The position numbers were made by a program, and so were the translations under genes. From Cryobacterium frigoriphilum (lineage in GTDB: Bacteria > Actinomycetota > Actinomycetes > Actinomycetales > Microbacteriaceae), in the NCBI RefSeq assembly GCF_004403305.1, contig NZ_SOHE01000085.1, forward strand, positions 1 through 46,784: a DNA stretch of 46,784 nucleotides. Direction: 5' to 3'. Below, one piece after another: positions 1 to 9,744 of the stretch (positions within the stretch are counted from its first letter, which is position 1; every line of letters starts with the position of its first letter). Below the pieces are notes generated by a model. The model was not told the origin of the DNA. It worked only from the letters and a program-made list of their open reading frames with translations, and did no database searches.

Positions 1-204
1 TGTCGGGTAATCGCAGAGCTTGCAGGTGTGCATGGGAGGACTGTAGCGGAGGCGTGGAGGCGGATCGCGTGGGCGGTGGCTTGTTGTGGGGCGGGTAGGA
101 CCCCAGTTCTGGGGCGGGCTTGTGGGCATCCTTCTTTGCCGTGGCAGGCGGAGGCTCGGGAGGCGTCACCGTCTTGCCGCACGGTGCCTAGAGGCACCGT
201 GACG

Positions 205-1086
205 TCAGGAGTCGCAGGCGATTCCGTCTCCGTCGCGGTCCAGGTCGTAAATGTCGGTACCCACGATTCGCAGAGGACCGTCGATGTAGGCCGGCCCGTT
301 GCCACTGCCGCCGGCGCAGTCGACGTCGGAGGCGATGGGAACGCAGACGTCGGCGTAATTCGAGTCGCAATTGCCTACCGGGGCGGCTTGCACGGGTGCT
401 GGCGCCGGGGCCGGCTGGCGGGTGCCTATCGCTGTGATTTCTGCGACCGGGGCCAGGGTTACTTCTTCGCTTGAGAGCGATCGGGAGACCTCGACACCGT
501 CGACGTATTTCACGAGGTATGTGGTGGTCAGGGTGCCTGCCTGGCCCGCTGAGGTGACGGCGCTTGTACCGACATCGATTGCACCGTCGTTGACCGTTGC
601 CGTCTCAAAGGGGATCGGTGCGGACTCCTGTACTTCGGATTCGGTTTGCACGGGTGTGGGCGTGGGCGTGGACGTGCGTCTCGGAGCACGAGCGGATGTT
701 GGCGTGGGTGCCTGGCTGGGTTCGCTGGTCGCCATGGCCGATTTCGTGTCGGAGGCATCGGTAAGCGAGGGCTGAGGACTGGTCGCCGCATTGGCCGCGG
801 AGCCCACCAATAACACGACTGCCCCGACAACGAGCAGGGCGCGGCCCGCTGACCGAGTGCGCACGCGGAAGAAGCTCGCGCTGCCGCGTACGGCGGCGAC
901 GATTCCGACGACGAGGGCGCCCAAGCCGATGAGCGTGATGAGACTCCAGAAGGTTCCGGCGAGGATCGTGAGGAGGGAAACGATCAGGATCGCGCCGCCG
1001 ATCCAGTACCAACGGCGGGCGATGCGTCCGTCTGGGTTTCTGAGACGGCTGAGGAATTTCTGGAAGTAGATCGTGAGCGCCTTCAC
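205..1086 (-). CDS. G5-domain and excalibur-domain membrane protein
   Basis: This is a 293-residue surface protein. Two hydrophobic segments lie near the N-terminus (about residues 27-65 and 80-105). A Thr/Pro-rich linker follows, then a G5-like module (about residues 160-220, containing KYVDGVEV) and a C-terminal excalibur calcium-binding module ending DLDRDGDGIACDS. G5 modules are known from cell-wall proteins that bind N-acetylglucosamine polymers, and excalibur modules carry the DxDxDGxxCE-like calcium loop, so a wall-associated role is inferred. The GTG start has a GAGG ribosome site 8 bases upstream. The final residue is Ser rather than the usual Glu after the loop Cys. No operon partner is visible: the gene reads off the left edge, and about 850 bases upstream lack intact genes. 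The domain calls are strong; the function is inferred. Confidence 0.85.
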   Translation of the reverse strand: MKALTIYFQKFLSRLRNPDGRIARRWYWIGGAILIVSLLTILAGTFWSLITLIGLGALVVGIVAAVRGSASFFRVRTRSAGRALLVVGAVVLLVGSAANAATSPQPSLTDASDTKSAMATSEPSQAPTPTSARAPRRTSTPTPTPVQTESEVQESAPIPFETATVNDGAIDVGTSAVTSAGQAGTLTTTYLVKYVDGVEVSRSLSSEEVTLAPVAEITAIGTRQPAPAPAPVQAAPVGNCDSNYADVCVPIASDVDCAGGSGNGPAYIDGPLRIVGTDIYDLDRDGDGIACDS

Positions 1087-1383
1087 TTGCGTGCCTCAGA
1101 TACTGTGAATCGAGATGACGTCGTCGAGAACAGGATGTGGCTTTGCATGTTGCCTCCAGGCACGGTGAATACGCCCACTATTTTCTCAGCACGTGGGTTG
1201 CGGCGGATCTCCCCAGTTGGGGGCGCATGCGTGTGTAGGCGGCTGTGTAGGAGCGCACGCGCGTGACCCCCGTGTCGGGCTTGGGCGCATCCGTTTCGCT
1301 GGGACGGGTGAGGTCTAGGTTGGCGTCACCGTGTTCCCGAAAAACGCGATGCACAAGTTGGCGACGATGACGTCAGTGGGTAT

Positions 1384-1488
1384 GTGGTGGTTGGCCGCCG
1401 GAATCGGTGTGGAGCGGCGGTGGCGGATTGGTGGGTGCGGCGGTGGTGCTCGGATGAGTGCGAGGAGTATTGGTGTGTTAGTTCTTAG
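1384..1488 (+). pseudogene. Remnant of a small zinc-finger protein
   Basis: The frame reads RRNRCGAAVADWW and then RRWCSDECEEYW. This closely matches the C-terminal half of the intact 49-residue zinc-finger gene at 40445-40594, which has RRWCSDECEDYW. Only the first Cys of the N-terminal CxxC pair survives, and the last residues differ (CVSS instead of VQDSL), so it looks degraded. The match is direct from sequence; loss of function is inferred. The flanking 1089-1383 holds no recognisable gene. Confidence 0.35.
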
Positions 1489-1489
1489 G

Positions 1490-1760
1490 AACCTGCCGTT
1501 TCAGCACGTCATTCCGGCCATTTCATCACCTCCATCCGGCCATTTCGGCACCGGCCCGTGGCAGTCCGAGCGACTCGAAACAGCGATGGCCGAGTGCACC
1601 TGCCGTAGCAGCTGATTCAGCGCGAGAGCAGGGCTGGACGGAGCTGCGGCCACGCTTGGGGCGACCAAGGAGACGCCGATAGATCTCCTTACCGACGTTC
1701 ACCTCAGCAGACTCCCGGTCGCTCAGATGGCAGGAAAGTTATCGCTCTATTGGCCGGTTC
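1490..1760. mobile_element. Possible insertion-sequence end remnant
   Basis: No intact gene was found between 1489 and 1940. Around 1505-1555 the words CCGGCCATTTC and a trailing CACC occur twice in near-direct repeat, a style seen in the non-coding ends of IS21-like elements. No transposase frame is recognisable, so this is a weak, memory-based call. The rest of the stretch up to 1940 shows nothing definite. Confidence 0.25.
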
Positions 1761-1940
1761 CCAACGGACGAAACGCAAGTATTGGGTGGAGGACTGTATG
1801 TAAGAGGAGTGGTGGCGCCAATCTCCAGCTGAACGTCGGGACTGGGCGTGGCCTGACGTGGGTTGGGGCTGCCGGGTGACGGGGCTCCTTGACGTCACGG
1901 GGTCGGCTCGTCGAATGAGGCGACGAGGGCAGGGCATAAG

Positions 1941-3530
1941 TCATGACGTTGGCCGGAAGCGCACCTTGCTGGTGTTGTCCGCTCGCGCGGTAGCCAATGG
2001 GATACCTGCCGGCGCGTCTTCGACGTCGTCAATCCCTGCTCTCAGGCGGTGACTGAGTTTGATGACCGGAGTTATTCCGAGGCTCTCAGCCTGCCGGGCC
2101 CAACCCTCGATCTTCTGTTTCAGGATGATGGATCCGGTATCGGCGATGTTCCCTGGTAGCAACTTTCCCCGGTAGCCCAACCAGAGACAATACTTCTCAA
2201 AACCCGGAACTTCTTTGATTGCGGCACGGTTGCGAAGCAGCTCTAGGACACCCATTGCCTGGTCGCAGACGTAACCCAGTTTCTGAGATGTGCCAAACTT
2301 CACGGCATAAACAGTGCCACCGCGCTTGAGATCCCATGCTTCGATTGCGGTCGCGGACTTCGTTTTGAAGATTGAAAAGTCTTTGTCTGCCAGCTCGTAG
2401 CCAGCTTCAGCCAATTCCTCCGACTTATTAAAATTTGGCTCAGTCAAATATGTCGTGGTGAACTGAGACTCGGTCACCTCGACCTCTATCGACCGGACGT
2501 AGTCATCCAAGAAGTCGAGATAGTCCTGATTGAATCGCATCCATCGGCCGGCGGAAAGTATCACCCGATCATCATCGAGAATGAAGTCTAGGTCTTGTTT
2601 CAAGTCGTTCTGATACGTGGGCCCATCTTCTTGGTGATGGACGACCTTGATGCTTAGGATGCTCGCGCGCGGGATCGAATTGACTCGAATGAAGTCCTTC
2701 AACTCAAGCATCGTGAGCTGAGTCAGGTCCTTAGACTGGCGGCCGATTTTGAGCACATAGTGCCCCACGCTGCCGAAGACAAAATCGACGCCGTAGAGGT
2801 CGTAGGAATTCTGGGTGAACTCTGTGGTACCCGCTGAGGACATCAGCTCGTCGAGAAGGAGTGCGTCGTACTTCTCGACCTCAGCTGGGTCGGAAAGAAG
2901 TACCGTGCGCGGCAGGGCAAAGTTTGGCTCCAACCCGCGTTGCGCGTCTATCTCCGAGAGGAGGGCGCCAATTTCATGAAATTTAATATCTGGAATCAAC
3001 ATAACGGAGGCACCGAATTTCGCAGTACGGCCGAAAACATTCGTTTTCTCCGGGAGAACTGCTGCGGAAATATAATCGACAGATTCACCGCTCTCAAAAT
3101 TCAGGTGAGTTCCACTTGAAAAGCTCTTTATAGCTTTTCTCTGCCGCCCGGTGAAACGCTTTGATGAGGTCTCGCGGGCGTCGTCTTCGTCGGCTATTCT
3201 CTTCGCCAGTTCAATCCCGAAGTCGTGGTCACAGAATGGCCGAAAGTAGAAGTGTGATTTTCCGAAACTCAGAGCATAGGAGCCGGTCTCACATGTGAAA
3301 ATGAGGGCTGCAAAATGATTTGTATTCTTCGGGTCAGTGCCTTCTTCAAAGTACGGCAGGAAGTATTTCGCCCATGCAACCGGCGTACCAGGAATGCCCT
3401 CGGCGTAGAACAGTTTGCCTGTCCACTTACCCTGGTCAATCTCACCGAGAATTGCCATTCCGACGCTTAGAAGCTTAGCCTCCAGCAGGTTGACTTCGTC
3501 CTCGGGTATGCGGAATATATTGAGTTTCAC
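1941..3530 (-). CDS. DUF6119/TIGR04141-type sporadically distributed protein
   Basis: The product is about 529 residues and begins VKLNIFRIPEDEVN. It shows the features I associate with the TIGR04141/DUF6119 family: an N-terminal KLNIFRI strand, a central FGKSHFYFRPFCDHDFG segment, a GESVDYISAAV motif and a C-terminal AVKFGTSQKLGYVCDQA segment. Members are patchily distributed and often sit in accessory or defence islands; their biochemical role is not established. A GTG at 3548 would add six residues. I prefer GTG 3530, which has a GGGGG ribosome site about 8 bases upstream. Base composition looks more AT-rich than the envelope genes to the right, consistent with transfer. No signal peptide or membrane segment is seen. 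The next genes on the right are membrane-anchored unknowns. Confidence 0.7.
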   Translation of the reverse strand: MKLNIFRIPEDEVNLLEAKLLSVGMAILGEIDQGKWTGKLFYAEGIPGTPVAWAKYFLPYFEEGTDPKNTNHFAALIFTCETGSYALSFGKSHFYFRPFCDHDFGIELAKRIADEDDARETSSKRFTGRQRKAIKSFSSGTHLNFESGESVDYISAAVLPEKTNVFGRTAKFGASVMLIPDIKFHEIGALLSEIDAQRGLEPNFALPRTVLLSDPAEVEKYDALLLDELMSSAGTTEFTQNSYDLYGVDFVFGSVGHYVLKIGRQSKDLTQLTMLELKDFIRVNSIPRASILSIKVVHHQEDGPTYQNDLKQDLDFILDDDRVILSAGRWMRFNQDYLDFLDDYVRSIEVEVTESQFTTTYLTEPNFNKSEELAEAGYELADKDFSIFKTKSATAIEAWDLKRGGTVYAVKFGTSQKLGYVCDQAMGVLELLRNRAAIKEVPGFEKYCLWLGYRGKLLPGNIADTGSIILKQKIEGWARQAESLGITPVIKLSHRLRAGIDDVEDAPAGIPLATARADNTSKVRFRPTS

Positions 3531-3548
3531 TTGATTGGCCCCCGCCAC

Positions 3549-4065
3549 TTTTATGAAGCGTATCGCGCCCGCCAGGATGCGGCGTCTTGTGAAAGGCGCG
3601 GACGCGGAGGTAAGGCAAAGTCAAAATCCCGAATTGGTCCATCCCCGCGCAACGTCGGTCCCTTCTTTGGCTGTGCGTCTCCGCGGACGACGATAAGGCT
3701 GGGGTTGGGCGTCTCGGTGGGTGACGATCTAGTTATTGTCGCCAGTCGCTCGTAATTTTTGGGGGCCTGAACGGCGTCGGATCTCGATGTTGTCAGCTCG
3801 CTCGACGTCGCCTGGCAGCTTGGCGTACAACCGCTGCCGGTTCTTCGTCCATCGTGCCTCCGCCAACGATCCCTACGTGACTTCGAAGATCGAAGGGATA
3901 TTACACATTCAGGCGGTGCGCCGCCAGCGCGGGTGGCCGTGGATCTCGGCGATGCCACTAACCCCATACCGAAGGAACCAGCCGCTAACTTGGTAGAAGT
4001 GCAGCGCCGATGGCCCTGCGCCGCAGCGCCCCCAGTCTTAGCGATCCAGGGGTGCTGTCGCGGGC
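3549..4065. other. Gene-poor spacer
   Basis: About 500 bases with no convincing coding region on either strand. Short open frames here have skewed composition and no recognisable motif. No hairpin-type repeat of the families seen elsewhere in the window is present. Confidence 0.5.
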
Positions 4066-4569
4066 CTAGCGCCAGAACTCATCGGCGAGCGGTACGCCGG
4101 TCTTCTTGGCATAGATAGTCTGGCCAGTCGCGAGTTTGACGAAGACCCGCAGTTGATTCGGTGAGAGTTCGGCGTTGTGACGGATATTGGCTCCTAGGGT
4201 CTCCGCAGCAAGAAAGAAGTGGGCATTGGTTCCAGGTTCGAGAAGGTGAGGCAGTGGCGTTGAGTAGTGAAGAGGGTTCGCCACAACGAAGCCGCCGCTC
4301 TTATTGGGCAGTTCCATTCCCCACGTCGTGATGCGTACTGCAGAGACCCCGCTGTTGATGGCTTCCACGCCGATCAATACAACGGTCGGCGCATGTTCGT
4401 CGAGGACCATCGAGTTGGCGACGTTGACCGAGACCCGGTGGGCACCACGAGTCCGTGTGACGATTTGCCATGCGAGAGCGGCGACGCCTGTTAGGGCACC
4501 GATCGTCGCTACGGCCAGGCTGATGATCGCGAGGACGAATGCTGGGAGGGCGAAAGGATCGGTTTCCAC
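4066..4569 (-). CDS. Unknown membrane-anchored protein
   Basis: This 167-residue protein has one strong N-terminal transmembrane segment (about residues 8-36, ALPAFVLAIISLAVATIGAL) and a soluble domain of mixed beta character after it. I do not recognise the family. The GTG start is preceded by TAGAGT and then exactly six bases, which suggests a leaderless transcript rather than a ribosome site. It is divergent from the next gene at 4675, and the intergenic gap of about 105 bases probably holds both promoters. With 4675-5523 and 5593-6267 it forms a small group of membrane-anchored unknowns inside the accessory island. Confidence 0.65.
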   Translation of the reverse strand: METDPFALPAFVLAIISLAVATIGALTGVAALAWQIVTRTRGAHRVSVNVANSMVLDEHAPTVVLIGVEAINSGVSAVRITTWGMELPNKSGGFVVANPLHYSTPLPHLLEPGTNAHFFLAAETLGANIRHNAELSPNQLRVFVKLATGQTIYAKKTGVPLADEFWR

Positions 4570-4674
4570 ACGGCGACTCTAGCCCCGATGGTCCTCGGTA
4601 GGCCGTCGCCGTGATCGCTGACCTCGGCTAGTAGCGGAGACGGATGAGTGGAAGGAACCAGTAGAGTTTCGATC

Positions 4675-5523
4675 ATGCCACTCCCAGCGATCACTCAGGC
4701 GGACCCGTTCCTCAAGCTGGGCCTACGACCGATTGCTGTGGCTGCTTCGTTGGTCGCAATCGCCGCCCTTACAACCTTGGTAACTGTCGTTGCGCTCTCC
4801 GGTAGTGACACACTTGCCGCCGTTGCGCTCGTGTTAGCGATACTCGCATTCGTGGTCCAGATCGTTGTGTTCATAGCCGACCTCTACATAAGCAATCGAC
4901 GGGATGCGGAAGCCCAATCGCTGTATAGCGACACGAAGTCACTTCTCACCAGGATTGAGACGGTCACGGCTGGGACTAGCGACATGGTCAGCGTACAGCT
5001 CGGCAAGTTAATTGATGGGCTCCTGATCGGCACGAAGCCTCCAGTGAACTACCGAGGGGAACCGACTGGCGACGACGGACGCTTTGAGCAACTCCAAGGA
5101 GCCTTGATCGCTGCACGGAACGAGGCAGCTACCCAATTTGCAGGGCTGAGGCAACAGGGAGCAGCACGGGCCACTCTGATTCGAACCTGGCCGAGTGAAG
5201 CCGTCCTCCGGCAACTCATCGCTGATGGAGTCCAGGGGCTGCCGGCAGAGTGCTTTCCGCTGTTCGATATTTTGGCAATGGATTTGATCGCTTCCTACGA
5301 CAGGGGGCTACCCGAGGGGCGCGTGATGGACATGCCCATGTATCGGGAGGCATCGATTGCGCTTCAAAGTCGGGGATTCGCCAAGCAGGAGGACGCCGCT
5401 CTTGTCCTGACGCTCAAAGGGCTGTTGGCAGCAAGCCTGATCGCGTCGTACGATCCAATCCCCCCGCACGTCGTTGAGCTGTGGCCCGAACTTCACGACA
5501 TTCGCGGTCGGTCGCAGCACTAG
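4675..5523 (+). CDS. Unknown two-helix membrane protein
   Basis: The product is about 282 residues. Two transmembrane segments occupy roughly residues 20-45 and 50-75, followed by a long cytoplasmic-looking region with a helical linker (RRDAEAQSLYSDTKSLLTRI) and a C-terminal alpha-helical domain. No family is recognised. ATG 4675 is preceded by TAGAGT and seven bases (leaderless style). A GTG at 4648, with GGAG 8 bases upstream, would add nine residues and cannot be excluded. It converges with 5593-6267. The arrangement of a membrane hairpin plus soluble helical domain would fit a sensor or effector subunit, but that is speculation. Confidence 0.65.
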   Translation: MPLPAITQADPFLKLGLRPIAVAASLVAIAALTTLVTVVALSGSDTLAAVALVLAILAFVVQIVVFIADLYISNRRDAEAQSLYSDTKSLLTRIETVTAGTSDMVSVQLGKLIDGLLIGTKPPVNYRGEPTGDDGRFEQLQGALIAARNEAATQFAGLRQQGAARATLIRTWPSEAVLRQLIADGVQGLPAECFPLFDILAMDLIASYDRGLPEGRVMDMPMYREASIALQSRGFAKQEDAALVLTLKGLLAASLIASYDPIPPHVVELWPELHDIRGRSQH

Positions 5524-5592
5524 CCCCGAGATGATTTCAAGGTTGGCGGGCCGCTCAACGGCCGACATGGGCCAAGATGTTTGCTGGCGGAC

Positions 5593-6267
5593 TCAGACTT
5601 CGTCGTCCGTTAGCAATTGCCTCAATCTAGTCAGGGAGATTAGGTACGAGTCGGCCGCGTCTTGGTATCTGGCCATGGCTACTTTGAGGCGCGGCAGGGT
5701 GAGTAGATGATCAACGCCGCGGGTGTAGGCGATTAGTTCGACGTTCTGCACGCCGATGAACGTTTCGTGGGCGGCGCTGTCCTGCTCGCCGTAGGCACGA
5801 GCGCGGATGATGCGCCAGATGTTTTGGTCCGCCATCCATGTCTGTTCCAGGAATTGGATGCTGTCCATTACGAGTGCTGACTCAAGCTCGACCGCACAGG
5901 ATTCGAAATGAGGGCGCAACCTCGTGATGACAAGCAGGGAGTCGAGCACCGGGTCGGACTTCTTGAGGTGACTCTGCCAGAGGGCGAGCGGCCAACGCGA
6001 TGCGATGTCATCGAGCGCGAGGAGGGGGAGCGGAATGGGGAGGAGACTGTCGAAGTCCTTGAGCCACGAACGGTGGGCGGCTCCGGATACGGCCGGCTTA
6101 AGAGATTCCCATGCGAAAGTCGAGTCGGCACGGCCCCTGCGTCGCAGTGAAATGGCCTGCGCGGCCAGCAAGACAAATCCAACAGCAACACCGGTAACGG
6201 CACCGACGATCAGGTCGGGGTAGAACGTATCCCAGTTCGTACCAGTTGCAAAAGCATTCATTCCCAT
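5593..6267 (-). CDS. Unknown single-pass membrane protein
   Basis: This 224-residue protein has one transmembrane segment near the N-terminus (about residues 19-40, LIVGAVTGVAVGFVLLAAQA), a short basic stretch RRRGR after it (cytoplasmic by the positive-inside rule) and a largely helical soluble domain. No family is recognised. The ATG start follows TACGCT by six bases, consistent with leaderless transcription; a second ATG lies two codons in. Its stop faces the stop of 4675-5523 about 70 bases away. Layout and size resemble the other two membrane unknowns, and all three may belong to one accessory module. Confidence 0.65.
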   Translation of the reverse strand: MGMNAFATGTNWDTFYPDLIVGAVTGVAVGFVLLAAQAISLRRRGRADSTFAWESLKPAVSGAAHRSWLKDFDSLLPIPLPLLALDDIASRWPLALWQSHLKKSDPVLDSLLVITRLRPHFESCAVELESALVMDSIQFLEQTWMADQNIWRIIRARAYGEQDSAAHETFIGVQNVELIAYTRGVDHLLTLPRLKVAMARYQDAADSYLISLTRLRQLLTDDEV

Positions 6268-6839
6268 GATGAAAGCGTAGGGCGTTCAAGTGCGCAGCCA
6301 TCCTGTGGGCAACGGCTCACTCGTTGGTGGGACGGATGAGTGGGAAGTCGTCCACGACGTCACCGTGACGTTGAACGAGTACGCCGGATTCGGCGTCGGC
6401 AGGAGCGTTTAGCGATCGCGCATTCCAGATACGAGTTCCCGACCCGGTGAATTGTGGTGAGCAACGTTCAGTTGCCGGGCTGCGAACGAGCGGTGTCGAG
6501 TTAAGTCAGCAGGTCCTGGTTCAGGCCGCGTTGCAGCCTCCTATCAGCTCGATTTGAAAGGCGGCCAAGGGGAGGACAAAGATAAATCAGAAATCTATTA
6601 CTCGTGCTGAAGGCAACAATCCACGGTTCCCGTGGGGTCCTTCTCACCAAGCTTTTGGTCGGGCTTTCAGCACCAGTGCACAATCGGCGTTCGCCCTGAC
6701 AGACGTCTCCATCATCGACCCGGGTCGCTGAACCGGCCATGGCACCAAGGTGACGGGCGCGATAGTTTCGACAGGCGCGGCGCGGCGAAAGCCGCTGAAC
6801 GGCTTTTGGTAGGAAACCAGCCGTCAACTTGGCCGTGTT
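6268..6839. other. Gene-poor spacer
   Basis: Nothing intact was found. A short minus-strand frame near 6319-6410 ends LIRPTNE and has protein-like composition, but it has no start and no identity. It may be the tail of a lost gene. Confidence 0.4.
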
Positions 6840-7110
6840 TCGGTGCCGAAACGGAATTCATAGAGTTGACCACAACACACACTCTGAAGACCGAGTTCTA
6901 CTACCACCGCGTGTGGCCCACTCTCGACCGCGTCCCCGGGAAGTTGGCGCCTGGATCGAGGACCGAGACAGCCGTCGGCGCTGGTACTCCTCGATCGGAG
7001 ATGTCAGCCCCGTCAGCCATGAAATGCACCACTCGCTAAAGACTGCGGTAGTTCAAGTCGCCACTTACCCCATGTCCACTAAGTGTCAGGATGGCCCTTT
7101 TGGCGGACGC
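6840..7110 (+). pseudogene. IS3-family transposase (OrfB) C-terminal remnant
   Basis: Two overlapping frames together read like the end of an IS3-type integrase: LKTEFYYHRVWPT in one frame, then EVGAWIEDRDSRRRWYSSIG and DVSPVSHEM in the next. The family consensus in this region resembles LKTEFYYRRVWPT, then WIEGYYNRRRRHSSIG and SPxxFE. A frameshift therefore lies near 6925-6945 and the catalytic DDE core is missing upstream. The downstream TGTCCACTAAG near 7075 resembles an IS3 end. It is a dead fragment marking past insertion beside the ATPase gene. The stretch 7111-7486 shows no gene. Confidence 0.65.
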
Positions 7111-7486
7111 TGTCCCATCATGTGGATTGGGTTTGCACGGCTTTGGAGTTTCTGCGTGCGGGCTGAACGGAAATCCACAGCTGCAGGCACCTGCGACAGG
7201 CTCTTCATCCAAAACTTCGGCTGATTAGGAGATGAGGTCTAATGTGTCATATGTAGTGGGCCAACGTGTTTAGCTCTCGGGAATAAGAGGATGCGACAGT
7301 TGAGTCGCGCGTTGTAGGTCGGGTGGAACCAGCAGCAATCTGCAGAGATTACGGGTTAACGCGCTTCGGCGTGGGGGAGAAGATGCCAAGAATGATTCAC
7401 TACTCAAGAACCACAGTTCAGGGATCGCGGCGGGCTCGGCCGAGGCACAACATCCTTCGAAATCCCGTGACCGCGGGCATGGTCGG

Positions 7487-9706
7487 GTGGCACTAGTGAA
7501 AAAGTTACGAATAAAGTTAGAGAACTGTTATGGCATTCGTCGGTTGAACGCTGAACTCGACTTTTCGCGGAAGCGGGCCATCGCGATCTATGCCCCTAAT
7601 GGTGTTATGAAGTCATCTCTCGCTAGGACATTCGCGGATCACTCTGCCGGCCAGGAATCGCATGATCGAATATTTCCGCTGCGCGCCACCACGCGCGAGA
7701 TTAGAGACCAATCGGGCGCAGAAATCCCGTCCGGGAACGTCGTTGTCATCCAGTCATATGACGAGCAGGTCGGTCCAACAGAAACTACTTCGACTCTTCT
7801 CGTGAATAAGGACTTGCGTGACGAGTACGAACAGATCCAATCTGTGATTGAGGTCGCCAAAGCCAATCTCGTCGCAGCGCTCGGCAAACAATCAGGTTCA
7901 CGCAAGGACGTTGCTAAGGAAATCTCAAGGACCTTCACCGATGATGAGGCCAGCTTTTTTCTGGCACTTTCCCATATCCGAAATGACCTGCGCTTACAAG
8001 AAGATTTACCGTTCGCGGACTTGCCATACGATCGAATATTTGATGACAAGGTTGTCGCTTTGCTCGAGACGGCGGGCTTCCGAAGTGCTCTCGGGGAATA
8101 CATTTCTCGTTACAACGAACTGCTGGATTCCTCCACGTACTTCAGCCGTCAAACCTTCAACTACTACAACGCCGCGAACGTCACCAAGAATCTCGCTGAC
8201 AATGGGTTCTTTCGCGCACATCACTCAGTGCTACTGAATTCCGAGACGCCAATGGAAGTTGTGAGCCAAGCGGAACTTCAAAAACTAATCGACACAGAAA
8301 AGGCGAAAATTTCGGGCGATGACAAGCTCAGAAAAAAGTTGGCGGACGTTGAGAAACAAATAAATAAGAACGTGACCTTTCGTGACTTTCATGCGTACCT
8401 GTCAAACCATGAAGATATCTTGCCTCTACTCGAGAATGTAGGTAGCTTTCGCCAGACAGTGTGGAAGTCCTATATCAAGAAGCACTCAGAACTCCTGGAA
8501 GTCGCGCTTGCAGAATATGAAAAGGCCGAGGAAAGAAAGAGGCAGATCGAGGGTGCAGCCCGTGGCCAGCAAACCCAGTGGGAGAAAGTGATTAGTATCT
8601 TCAATGACCGATTCTTCGTGCCTTTTCGATTAAAGGCCGAGAACCGTGAAGAGGTGGTGCTAGGGCGCGAGCCGCTTCTGCGTCTCGGCTTTGATTTCGA
8701 AGACCGTGGTGAAATTGCCGACGTCGACAAGGGCGCTCTCCTGGAGGTATTGAGCACTGGAGAAAAGAAGGCCCTGTATATCCTCAACGTTCTCTTCGAA
8801 ATCGAGACTCGTAAAGGCTCAGAGAATCACACTCTGTTCGTGATTGACGACTTGGCCGATTCGTTCGATTACAAGAACAAATACGCGATCATTCAGTATC
8901 TGAAGGAGATTTCATCAGAACCCAAATTTCGACAGATTATCCTGACCCACAACTTCGATTTCTTTCGCACTATCGAAAGTCGTTTTGTCGGGTACGGCAA
9001 CTGCCTAATGGCTCAAAAGAGTGAGGCAGCTGTCCGCCTTGTTCAGGCAGCAGGAATCAAGAATCCATTTATCACGGACTGGAAGGGAAATTTTTTTGAA
9101 TCGCCGATGAAACGTATTGCGTCGATTCCGTTTCTCCGAAATATTCTTGAATACACGAAAGGAGAGGAAGACCCTGGCTACCAACTACTCACCTCTCTGC
9201 TTCATTGGAAGGTCGGCACGTCAGCGATTGCACAAGAATCTTTGGATGATTTATTCGCTTCCACTTTCGGTGTGACCGGCATTTGGAAAGACCCCGATGA
9301 ATTTGTCGTTGACGAGATCTTCCGGCAGGCGACAATTTGCCTTGTCGCCGAAACCGGCGTGAACTTTGAGAATAAAATCGTAATGTCGATAGCGATAAGG
9401 CTTACCGCTGAGCGATATATGGTTGAGCAAATTGCCGACCCTTCATTCACGGATCACATTGCGGTAAATCAAACTGCTGCTCTGCTTAAGCGATATCGAC
9501 AGTCCAATCCGGCGAATGTCCTGACGATCAGGACCCTTGAAGGCGTCATGCTCATGACACCGGAGAACATTCACGTCAATTCCTTCATGTACGAACCGAT
9601 TCTTGACATGTCGGATGAGCACCTACGCAGGTTATATCTCGACGTTGAAGGGCTGGCCCTCGGGGAAGAACCGAGCCAGCATTGGCACGAAGTCGTCCAG
9701 GGCTGA
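7487..9706 (+). CDS. ABC-type ATPase of the AAA_13/RloC-like class, probable defence protein
   Basis: This 739-residue ATPase is split by a coiled-coil-like central region, as in SMC/Rad50-like and PrrC/RloC-like proteins. Near the N-terminus is an atypical Walker A, APNGVMKSS (residues 36-44), in which the usual Gly before Lys is Met. The ABC signature LSTGEKKAL lies near residue 423, Walker B with VIDDLADSFD near 450, and an H-loop LTHNFDFF near 486. The C-terminal ~200 residues match nothing I recognise and could be the effector part. Related ATPases are often found in phage-defence islands, but the substrate here is unknown. GTG 7487 is used; GTG 7496 is an alternative. The gene looks AT-richer than its surroundings and follows a transposase remnant, both signs of transfer. 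Confidence 0.75.
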   Translation: MALVKKLRIKLENCYGIRRLNAELDFSRKRAIAIYAPNGVMKSSLARTFADHSAGQESHDRIFPLRATTREIRDQSGAEIPSGNVVVIQSYDEQVGPTETTSTLLVNKDLRDEYEQIQSVIEVAKANLVAALGKQSGSRKDVAKEISRTFTDDEASFFLALSHIRNDLRLQEDLPFADLPYDRIFDDKVVALLETAGFRSALGEYISRYNELLDSSTYFSRQTFNYYNAANVTKNLADNGFFRAHHSVLLNSETPMEVVSQAELQKLIDTEKAKISGDDKLRKKLADVEKQINKNVTFRDFHAYLSNHEDILPLLENVGSFRQTVWKSYIKKHSELLEVALAEYEKAEERKRQIEGAARGQQTQWEKVISIFNDRFFVPFRLKAENREEVVLGREPLLRLGFDFEDRGEIADVDKGALLEVLSTGEKKALYILNVLFEIETRKGSENHTLFVIDDLADSFDYKNKYAIIQYLKEISSEPKFRQIILTHNFDFFRTIESRFVGYGNCLMAQKSEAAVRLVQAAGIKNPFITDWKGNFFESPMKRIASIPFLRNILEYTKGEEDPGYQLLTSLLHWKVGTSAIAQESLDDLFASTFGVTGIWKDPDEFVVDEIFRQATICLVAETGVNFENKIVMSIAIRLTAERYMVEQIADPSFTDHIAVNQTAALLKRYRQSNPANVLTIRTLEGVMLMTPENIHVNSFMYEPILDMSDEHLRRLYLDVEGLALGEEPSQHWHEVVQG

Positions 9707-9744
9707 TGACGACAAATGTCTAGGCGGACCGCCGGTTTCGGTAT

